7,260 bases of DNA from Verrucomicrobiia bacterium (GTDB taxonomy: Bacteria; Verrucomicrobiota; Verrucomicrobiia; Opitutales; Opitutaceae). Both the position numbers and the translations under genes were made by a program. Below, in pieces: positions 1 through 5,580 of this stretch; positions within the stretch are counted from its first letter, which is position 1, and each line of letters starts with the position of its first letter. Below the pieces are notes generated by a model. It did no database searches and was not told the origin of the DNA. It saw only the letters and a program-made list of their open reading frames with translations. Location of the stretch: NCBI GenBank assembly GCA_030424825.1, contig JAUHWE010000228.1:1-7260 (forward strand). The letters are read 5' to 3'.

Positions 1-849
1 GCGGCGGGCTTGGCTGAAAAACGTTTCATCTTCGATCGACGTCTTGGCGTACGACAAGTGCAGGATTGCCCGATTTATGCAGGCATGATTGAAGCGATGG
101 ATGACGCAGTCGGATTGGTTCTTCAGGAACTCGACAAACATGACCTGATGGACAACACCATCGTCTGCTTTACTTCTGACAACGGGGGCGTTTCCTCCGG
201 CGACGCATTCTCAACGAGCAATCTGCCGTTTCGTGGCGGTAAAGGACGTCAATGGGAAGGGGGTATTCGCGAACCGTATATTATTCATGTTCCGGGTATG
301 ACAAAGCCGGGCGCCTCCTCCGATACGCTTGCTATTGGGATGGACTTTTATCCCACCATGCTGGAGTTAGCCGGTTTACCACTCATGCCTGAGCAGCATG
401 TGGATGGGGTGAGTTTGGTTCCGGTGTTGAGCGGAAAGAGCCTTCCCGAACGGGATCTCTATTGGCATTATCCGCATTACGGAAACCAGGGAGGGGAGCC
501 GTCATCGATCATTCGCTCGAAAGAATGGAAGCTAATCTACTATCATGAAGATGGTCGAGTGGAGCTTTATAACCTCAGAGAAGATGTTGGCGAACTTCAT
601 GATGTTGCCGCCGCGTATCCAGAAAAAGTCAGCGAAATGCGAAAACGGCTCAATCACTGGTTAGCGGATACGGGAGCCAGATTTCCCGCTCGCGATCCTC
701 GCTACAGTCAGGAGCGGTTTGATCAGAAGATCGAGACCACTCGAACGAAGAAAATGGAAGCGTTGGAACGGCAGCACGCTGAATTCCTCGATCCAGACTG
801 GGAACCCTCGGGCAAAAATGCTCGCTGGTGGGGAAGTGCAAGGGATTAG
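1..849 (+). CDS. Sulfatase (S1 family), C-terminal part, 5'-truncated
   Basis: This is the C-terminal part of a type I sulfatase, which hydrolyses sulfate esters, most often on exported algal or host polysaccharides. The frame is open from base 1, so the gene starts upstream and the TTG at 10 is not a credible start. Visible family signatures are TSDNGG (nt 172-189), whose Asp-Asn pair is the usual calcium-binding pair; PFRGGKGRQWEGGIREP with the active-site-type lysine at nt 241-243; the MDFYPTMLELAGLP segment; DGVSLVPVLSGK; and a WHYPHY segment near nt 463-480 followed by the conserved SIIRSKEWKLIYY and ELYNLREDVGE stretches of the C-terminal subdomain. The formylglycine motif (C/S-x-P-x-R), the first metal-binding aspartates and any signal peptide would lie in the missing N-terminus. 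The substrate cannot be told from this part. The C-terminal tail (about 60 residues, charged, ending in WWGSARD) is ordinary. The family call is secure; the subfamily is not assigned. Confidence 0.95.
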   Translation, partial: AAGLAEKRFIFDRRLGVRQVQDCPIYAGMIEAMDDAVGLVLQELDKHDLMDNTIVCFTSDNGGVSSGDAFSTSNLPFRGGKGRQWEGGIREPYIIHVPGMTKPGASSDTLAIGMDFYPTMLELAGLPLMPEQHVDGVSLVPVLSGKSLPERDLYWHYPHYGNQGGEPSSIIRSKEWKLIYYHEDGRVELYNLREDVGELHDVAAAYPEKVSEMRKRLNHWLADTGARFPARDPRYSQERFDQKIETTRTKKMEALERQHAEFLDPDWEPSGKNARWWGSARD

Positions 850-971
850 GGTACGGACTAGGCTGGGCACTGTTTAAACGCGGAAGAATTTTTTTTGTAT
901 TCACATTATAGGGATGTTGAGAAAGAGCATTGTTCTGTGCATCCAGAATGAATAGACATTCTCTGAGAGGC

Positions 972-1057
972 TGTCCAATAAGTCGTATTTCTTTAATTGA
1001 TTGAAACTGTAGGGCGGGTCGCCGATGAATATGGGGCTGAATACGACTTATTGGGCA
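972..1057. repeat. Inverted-repeat element, 86 bp, MITE-like
   Basis: The left arm at 972-989 reads TGTCCAATAAGTCGTATT. The right arm at 1040-1057 is its reverse complement with one mismatch in 18 (AATACGACTTATTGGGCA). The innermost 15 bp match perfectly, and a 50-bp spacer lies between the arms. The sequence just outside (GAGAGGC on the left) makes the left end read like the GGCTGTCC ends seen on several insertion sequence families. That suggests a non-autonomous miniature element or a collapsed insertion sequence with both ends kept. No clear target-site duplication is seen in the flanks and no transposase is encoded in the window. As RNA it could also fold into a long hairpin. The inverted repeat is certain; the mobile origin is inference. 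Confidence 0.75.
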
Positions 1058-1139
1058 CTCGCTTATAGAAATTGAATGAGAAAATATCTGCTTAGTTTAC
1101 CCTTTGCGGTTCTGGGGGCCGCATTCGTTCGTCACGTTT

Positions 1140-1167
1140 GGCGTAGGGCTAGCGCTCGCGCTATGCC
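1140..1167. repeat. GC-rich hairpin, REP-like
   Basis: The outer arms GGCGTAG (1140-1146) and CTATGCC (1161-1167) pair with one G-T wobble. Alternatively, TAGCGC (1150-1155) and GCGCTA (1158-1163) pair, extended by GGC/GCC with a bulge. The two folds exclude each other. No T-run follows on either strand, so a rho-independent terminator is unlikely. Its position between convergent genes fits a REP-type intergenic palindrome. Copy number elsewhere in the genome is unknown. Confidence 0.5.
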
Positions 1168-1236
1168 GCATAAGTTGAGTATTGAGTTGCCATCGCTTGT
1201 TGCCGCGGATGTCGAATTGAGGATTGAGAGATGGTC

Positions 1237-1304
1237 TGGGAGGTGGGATCCATGCCTAGGGTCGCCGGGACGTCGAGCCCTTCCCACGATACCAGAGACT
1301 CCCA
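1237..1304. repeat. Imperfect GC-rich palindrome, REP-like
   Basis: Nested complementary arms are visible: TGGGAG (1237-1242) with CTCCCA (1299-1304), GTGGGA (1243-1248) with TCCCAC (1282-1287), and AGGG (1258-1261) with CCCT (1278-1281) around a CCGGGACGTCG core. The pairing is asymmetric (nine unpaired bases on the left arm, none at the matching place on the right), so it is an imperfect structure. It lies downstream of the cyclase gene (minus strand) and could be a transcription end barrier or a repeat-family member. Confidence 0.4.
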
Positions 1305-1369
1305 ACAAAAGCGCTTGTGGGACCTGCTGGTTACCCGTGTTTTGTATCCACTTCTACCTAGACATGCCA

Positions 1370-1386
1370 CAGGTTAGTTGAACCTG
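1370..1386 (-). terminator. Small hairpin after the cyclase stop codon, weak terminator candidate
   Basis: On the minus strand a perfect 6-bp stem, CAGGTT with AACCTG, closes a 5-base loop and begins 2 bases after the stop of the cyclase gene. No U-tract follows, so intrinsic termination here is uncertain. The position directly after the last gene of the operon is the main argument. Confidence 0.25.
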
Positions 1387-1388
1387 CA

Positions 1389-2591
1389 CTAGTTTTTGGG
1401 CTTTGGGGGAGCCTTTTCCGCTTCGCCAACGATGATCTCGACCAAGTTGGGTTCTATGGTTTCGAGAACGAGGTTTTTGGGAAACGACATTTGACCCAGT
1501 CCTAGCCGCACTCTTTGGGAGCCTTTCTCAGGTTTCAAAGGCACGCTGATTTCGATTTGGTTTTGCCGGATGAAATAGAAGGATCGCCGAACACCACGGA
1601 ACGTGACATCGACGGTCCCTGGGAGCACTGCGTCGACTTCCAGTCCTGCGGGCAGTTCGCTGTATTCAACTGGAATGGACAGCGTACGGTATGCGGTTTT
1701 CGACCCGTTGACGAGAACGAACCAAAGGGCGACTGAAAGCGATAGGGCGATTAGTTTGTCCCGCCAGTTTTTCTGGAAGTGGTGCTCCCATTCTTTGGTG
1801 TCGTTCTTCGGATCCATGTCCCGATAGAAGCCTTCCAGAATCTTTGCGAGACGTTCGGGCTCGCGAACTTCAGTGAGCTCCCCGTTTTGGGCGACGGAAA
1901 TGGTTCCCCGTTCTTCTGATACTACAATACAAAGCGCATCGCATAGTTCAGACAACCCGAGGGCGGCCGCGTGCCGTGTGCCGCGGTTGCCAAGTTTCTT
2001 CATGTTCTTGGAGAGGGGCAGTTGGACCGAGAATTGGGAAATGCGATTCTCTTTCACGACGACCGCTCCGTCATGCCCGATGGAATGAGCGTCAAAGATG
2101 CTTTTTAGCAGGGCTTCGCTTAGCTTCCCGTTGCATTCCTGTCCCCCCTCCAGATGGCGAACCATCATGTCGTTGCCGCGGATGGCGACGAGGGCTCCGA
2201 TCCGGTCCCGCGCCAGATCGGTAAGGGTTCGGACAAGAATCTCTACCTCTTCGCGAGACAGGCGAACGATCTCTTTGCCTAGGAGTCTCCGGTTGAAGCT
2301 CCACACGGCAATGCGCTCAAAGAAATATCGCAGCTCTTCCTGAAAAATGACCACGAGCGCGATCAAGATAACCGCAAAAAACTGCTCAAAAATCGCGGCT
2401 GTCAGGTTCAGGTTGAACTGTCGCGCTAGGAGGTAGACGCCGGCCACTATGAGGATGCCAGTCAGCGCAAACGCTGCACGGGTGCGTTTGGACCATACCA
2501 GCAAGGTATAGATCAGCAGGGTCATGAACAGGATGTCGAGAAATCCAGAAAATCCAATTTCTTTGAATGGATAGAGAAGACTTTGTAGCAT
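1389..2591 (-). CDS. cdaA: CdaA-type diadenylate cyclase fused to a YbbR (CdaR-like) domain
   Basis: This 400-residue membrane protein is predicted to make c-di-AMP from two ATP. Three membrane helices (about 14-33, 40-59, 63-85) end in the CdaA-typical VIFQEELRYFFERIA. A cytoplasmic DAC domain follows (about 105-260) with the DGA motif at 174-176, LPLS at 191-194, GTRHAAALGLSE at 204-215 and SEERGTISVAQNG at 225-237. A fourth helix (about 278-294, DKLIALSLSVALWFVLV) then leads into one YbbR domain (about 300-390) with a Pro/Lys-rich tail, predicted to lie outside the membrane. In Firmicutes, CdaA and CdaR are separate neighbouring genes and CdaR has several YbbR repeats; here one repeat is fused to the cyclase. 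The usual RHR motif reads RHA (R206 H207 A208), so one phosphate-contacting arginine is missing. The ATG is chosen because the first helix follows directly. The gene starts 6 bp after the stop of the DHH gene, and no Shine-Dalgarno sequence is seen. Activity is not proven given the substitution. Confidence 0.93.
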   Translation of the reverse strand: MLQSLLYPFKEIGFSGFLDILFMTLLIYTLLVWSKRTRAAFALTGILIVAGVYLLARQFNLNLTAAIFEQFFAVILIALVVIFQEELRYFFERIAVWSFNRRLLGKEIVRLSREEVEILVRTLTDLARDRIGALVAIRGNDMMVRHLEGGQECNGKLSEALLKSIFDAHSIGHDGAVVVKENRISQFSVQLPLSKNMKKLGNRGTRHAAALGLSELCDALCIVVSEERGTISVAQNGELTEVREPERLAKILEGFYRDMDPKNDTKEWEHHFQKNWRDKLIALSLSVALWFVLVNGSKTAYRTLSIPVEYSELPAGLEVDAVLPGTVDVTFRGVRRSFYFIRQNQIEISVPLKPEKGSQRVRLGLGQMSFPKNLVLETIEPNLVEIIVGEAEKAPPKPKN

Positions 2592-2597
2592 GATATT

Positions 2598-3647
2598 CTA
2601 AGATTTGGATACGGATTTTCTGAACGGATAGTAGGTCACTTCTTTTGCCGGAATCCGGAGCCGTTTATAGAGGCGCTTTATCAGGGTTTCTTCGGCGTTC
2701 TCCCAGTCTTCGGGTGAAGCGTTTTGTCCCACTTCAAAACTCCCACCCGCGATCACACTGTGCCCGCCCGCATCGCTTCGGTTGTCAAAGATGTCGCGCA
2801 AAATATTTCCTGCGTTTGTGGTCGTACGGTCCAGCCGGAGCGAAACATGCAGCCTGCCGTTGAATCGCCCCGTGCAAAGTGACTTTCGCATCTGCCGGTA
2901 GGTTAACAGAAAATCAGCGACTTGGGAAACGAGATCTGGGTTCTCAACCTCGCCGAGGTGGGCGGTGATAAGCCCTTTGTTCGCGATCGCGTTTTGAAGA
3001 CCTGCTCTAAGCGTGATGAAGAAGCGTCGCGACCTTACTGGGTTTTGAATATGGGCCAGCGCTTTCATGTCGCAGTGGGGGATCACCTTCAGATAGGTCT
3101 GGATGATCTCGGGCCGATTGGCTCGATACAGGTTCATGGTATCAGAAATGATGCCGTAGGCGAGCGCGGTCGCGAGGGTGGTGGGGATATCCAGTTTTAA
3201 CTGAAGGAGCGCTTGCGCGACGATCACCGCGGTAGCCCCGCAATCGGTATCGATCACCACGCATTCGGCGACGGGCTTGATCTCGGAATGGTGCTGATCG
3301 ATAATGAGAGTCGCCTTCCGGTCTCCGGGAAAGGAATTGTTTTCGAAAGCGGGCTGGGTATCGACGAGAGCGATGTGTTCATGGGATTCTAGGTCCTCCG
3401 ACTTCAGCTTTTGAATGGGGAGCTTCAGGATTTCGACCATGGTCCGGTTTTCCATACGGCCGATGGTTCCTTGGTAGACGATTTTCGAACGAATGTTGAA
3501 GGCCTTTTTTGCCAGATGCTTCAAACCGAGCGCGCTCGCGATAGCGTCGGGGTCCGGATAGTCGTGGGTCATGATCAGCAGCGGCGAAATCTCTTCGCGG
3601 TGCTTGTCAAGAAACTCGATTAATTTGCGTGCGCTCTTGGTGACCAT
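2598..3647 (-). CDS. DHH/DHHA1 phosphoesterase, NrnA/DhhP-like
   Basis: This is a predicted soluble metal-dependent phosphoesterase of 349 residues, close to the usual 310-350 for the NrnA/DhhP/Pde2 group, which hydrolyses nanoRNA, pAp, pApA or c-di-AMP. The DHH domain has motif I THDYPDPDAIASAL (27-40), a GRMENRTMVEIL segment (63-74), motif II ALVDTQP with D96 (93-99), motif III IIDQHHSE (115-122), and motif IV AYGIISDTMNLYR with D169 (163-175). The C-terminal DHHA1 domain has the substrate-binding AGGHSVIAGGSF (293-304). Motif III is unusual: the family reads D-H-H, here D117-Q118-H119-H120. It is the first gene of an operon with the diadenylate cyclase 6 bp downstream, which suggests it degrades c-di-AMP or its product pApA; a housekeeping nanoRNase role is the main alternative. 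The ATG at 3645-3647 is preceded by a pyrimidine-rich stretch and no Shine-Dalgarno sequence. Confidence 0.92.
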   Translation of the reverse strand: MVTKSARKLIEFLDKHREEISPLLIMTHDYPDPDAIASALGLKHLAKKAFNIRSKIVYQGTIGRMENRTMVEILKLPIQKLKSEDLESHEHIALVDTQPAFENNSFPGDRKATLIIDQHHSEIKPVAECVVIDTDCGATAVIVAQALLQLKLDIPTTLATALAYGIISDTMNLYRANRPEIIQTYLKVIPHCDMKALAHIQNPVRSRRFFITLRAGLQNAIANKGLITAHLGEVENPDLVSQVADFLLTYRQMRKSLCTGRFNGRLHVSLRLDRTTTNAGNILRDIFDNRSDAGGHSVIAGGSFEVGQNASPEDWENAEETLIKRLYKRLRIPAKEVTYYPFRKSVSKS

Positions 3648-4013
3648 TGGGTTTGGAAGGAAAATGGAGGACAGCGATAAGCGGGCGGGTCGGATGCCGG
3701 AATAATTTCAGGAAAGCCATTCATTGGGCACCAGATCTACTAATGGAATTGTTGCTGTATCCATCAATAAATACATTGGGATTTTAATGGGTAATGGAAT
3801 TGGTGGAAATTGTTTTTATGTCCAAAATAATTTTGAGTATCATTGTGGACAACCTATCCAGGAGCGAGCCTTCTTTTGATAAATACGGTGCTAAATAAAT
3901 TACGTGGAAACCCCATGGAAAGGGGCGCTTCGTTCGGGATCGGTAAGGAGATAACGTTTTCGATCTTGTCTCGCAATAGGGAAGAATCTCTAGGATAGTT
4001 ACCTTTAGTCCTT
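3648..4013. promoter_or_regulatory. Divergent intergenic region between the DHH-cyclase operon and mgtE
   Basis: These 366 bp must carry the promoters of both divergent units. The middle (about 3770-3905) is AT-rich. A direct repeat TAATGGAATTG occurs at 3741-3751 and 3792-3802, 51 bp apart. A TATCAT hexamer at 3838-3843 resembles a -10 box for mgtE, but its -35 partner is poor, so I place no promoter. A CCCC/GGGG mini-hairpin surrounds ATGGAAA near 3908-3922. I looked for an M-box magnesium riboswitch before mgtE and see no matching conserved core. No short gene is evident. Confidence 0.5.
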
Positions 4014-5372
4014 ATGGAAACTTACGACGAAAATTTGCAACGACTGGAATCGAGCCTGGAAACGGAAGATGCCGCTGGTGCGGAATCCCTTCTGGATGGC
4101 ATTTTGCCAGAGGAAAGCTCGCTCTTAGTCGACCGGCTTTCGGAGTCCGATCGAGAAAAGCTAGTATGTCTGCTCCCGCCGGAATCGGCCGCCGCTCTGA
4201 TCAAGGGCATGGTGGAAGCCCAGGCCATCGATATTCTCGATGGGATCGACCCGGGAACCGCCGCGAGTATTCTTGGGGAGCTCGATAGCGATACGGCTGC
4301 GGACTTTCTGGGCGAATTGGAATCGAGCGAGGCGGAGGCGATTCTCCAGAGAATGGAGCCGGAAGAGGCGGCGGATGCCAGAGTGCTTTTGACGTTTGAC
4401 GAGGACACTGCTGGTGGACTCATGAAGACGGAGTATCTTGCCTATTCGCATAACTCGACGGTGGGCGATATTGTTGAGGATCTGCGTTTGAATGCGGAAA
4501 CCTATTCGGACTTCGATGTCCAGTATGCGTATTTGGTCGATGAATCCAAAAAGCTGGTGGGCGTGCTGCGATTACGAGATCTGCTTCTTTCGTCTTACAA
4601 TACCAAGGTGGCCCAGATCATGATACCCAACCCCGTGTCGGTACTCCACTCCGTTACCCAAGAAGAGCTGGCGAAGCAGTTTTCGCAAAAGCAGTACATC
4701 GGGATGCCTGTGGTCGATGAAGTGGGCAGGTTGCTGGGAATTGCCCTGCGCAAATCCGTTCGTGCGGCTACAGCGGAAGCGGTTGCAGAGGACTTCTTGA
4801 AGGTAAGTGGTCTCGGCGGTAAAGAAGAACTTCGTTCTATGCCCCTCCATCTCCGTTCGCGCCGGCGGCTTTCGTGGTTGAGCATCAATATTCTCCTCAA
4901 TGTGATTGCTGCCAGTGTAATCGCCCTTTATCAAGACACGCTCGCTCAGGTGATCGCTCTAGCGGTTTTTTTGCCTATTATATCTGATATGAGTGGATGC
5001 AGCGGCAGTCAGGCGGTGGCTGTAAGTATTCGGGAATTGACCCTTGGGTTGGTGCGTCCTACCGAGCTGATTCGGGTGCTTTTCAAGGAAATGGCGCTGG
5101 GATTGGTGAACGGTCTGGCGCTGGGAATACTGATCTCAGGCGTTGCCATTCTTTGGAAAGGAAATCCCTGGTTGGGTTTGGTTGTGGGAGGCGCGTTGAT
5201 GGTGAATACGGTTGTCGCAGTCTGTTTGGGTGGGCTGATCCCCCTAGTCCTCAAGCGATTCAACATGGATCCGGCGCTGGCATCCGGTCCAATTCTGACC
5301 ACGGTGACCGACATGTGCGGTTTCTTTTTGGTCCTGAGCATGGCGACCTTTCTCCTGCCGATGTTAGTCTAG
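4014..5372 (+). CDS. mgtE: MgtE-type magnesium channel/transporter
   Basis: The gene encodes a predicted inner-membrane Mg2+ (possibly Co2+) channel of 452 residues, the normal MgtE length. The acidic N-terminal MgtE_N superhelical domain (about 1-130) is followed by the linker motif FDEDTAGGLM (128-137). Next come a pair of CBS domains (about 138-257), which in the Thermus enzyme sense cytoplasmic Mg2+ and lock the pore, then a plug-helix region (about 258-285) and five membrane helices (about 287-450). The pore segment has MSGCSGSQAVAVSIREL (326-342), where many relatives have GGNxGxQ. The last helix keeps DPALASGP (419-426) and TTVTD with D433, the position of the conserved pore aspartate. 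The start is the ATG at 4014; an AGGA 17-20 bases upstream is too far to be a standard ribosome binding site. It is transcribed away from the c-di-AMP operon. A role in Mg2+ homeostasis is secure by family; control by c-di-AMP is only a possibility. Confidence 0.96.
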   Translation: METYDENLQRLESSLETEDAAGAESLLDGILPEESSLLVDRLSESDREKLVCLLPPESAAALIKGMVEAQAIDILDGIDPGTAASILGELDSDTAADFLGELESSEAEAILQRMEPEEAADARVLLTFDEDTAGGLMKTEYLAYSHNSTVGDIVEDLRLNAETYSDFDVQYAYLVDESKKLVGVLRLRDLLLSSYNTKVAQIMIPNPVSVLHSVTQEELAKQFSQKQYIGMPVVDEVGRLLGIALRKSVRAATAEAVAEDFLKVSGLGGKEELRSMPLHLRSRRRLSWLSINILLNVIAASVIALYQDTLAQVIALAVFLPIISDMSGCSGSQAVAVSIRELTLGLVRPTELIRVLFKEMALGLVNGLALGILISGVAILWKGNPWLGLVVGGALMVNTVVAVCLGGLIPLVLKRFNMDPALASGPILTTVTDMCGFFLVLSMATFLLPMLV

Positions 5373-5408
5373 ACTCTTGATCAATGAGTCGGCCAAAGCG
5401 GTTTGGTT
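5372..5408 (+). terminator. Tandem small hairpins after mgtE, weak terminator candidate
   Basis: Directly after the mgtE stop, GACTC (5372-5376) pairs with GAGTC (5386-5390) around a TTGATCAAT centre. The next bases GGCCAAA (5391-5397) pair with TTTGGTT (5402-5408) across a GCGG loop with two G-U pairs. No T-run follows, so this is a structured 3' end rather than a classical terminator. The rest of the 208-bp gap up to 5580 shows nothing else I can support apart from a second copy of TGAGTCGG at 5419-5426. Confidence 0.3.
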
Positions 5409-5580
5409 GAGACGCTCTTGAGTCGGTCCAATTTTCAGCGATTCAGGTAAGGATAGACAGAGCGAGGCCATTCGTGTAACTTTTTCTGTAAATTGCCGCG
5501 TATGGATTATAACGGAGAAGGCTCGAGGCTCCCAATCGGCTCTCTCGTATCAACTTCAACGGCCCGGCAGACCCCTAATT

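Larger units (their letters stand above)
850..1388. other. Repeat-rich intergenic region, 539 bp, no convincing gene
   Basis: This stretch separates the sulfatase from the convergently oriented cyclase operon. It holds a run of eight T at 889-896, 40 bp after the sulfatase stop; no good stem precedes it, so it is at best a weak terminator. It then holds the 86-bp inverted-repeat element at 972-1057, a GC-rich hairpin at 1140-1167, an imperfect GC-rich palindrome at about 1237-1304, and a small hairpin at 1370-1386. Short open frames on both strands cross these palindromes and give low-complexity or unrecognisable peptides, so I do not call them genes. The density of palindromes is higher than in the other intergenic regions of the window. 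Confidence 0.7.

Noticed and set aside
889..896. Run of eight T after the sulfatase gene as a rho-independent terminator
   Set aside because: No stable GC stem lies directly upstream; only a GTTTAAAC palindrome and scattered short pairings are present.
1161..1370. Minus-strand open frame of 69 codons in the same gap
   Set aside because: It overlaps the palindromic repeats, and its composition (rich in Ser, Thr, Gln, Arg) is typical of translated repeat DNA.
1076..1381. Plus-strand open frame of 101 codons between the sulfatase and the cyclase gene
   Set aside because: It runs through two GC-rich palindromes, its product matches no family I know, and there is no ribosome binding site. The hydrophobic start looks like a signal peptide but the rest is not protein-like.
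3838..3843. TATCAT as a -10 promoter box for mgtE
   Set aside because: The hexamer at the expected -35 spacing is poor (about 3 of 6 matches), and AT-rich DNA gives such hits by chance. A Bacteroidota-type TAnnTTTG match nearby has the wrong spacing to its partner.
3648..4013. M-box magnesium riboswitch upstream of mgtE
   Set aside because: The conserved M-box core could not be matched; only one small CCCC/GGGG hairpin is present.
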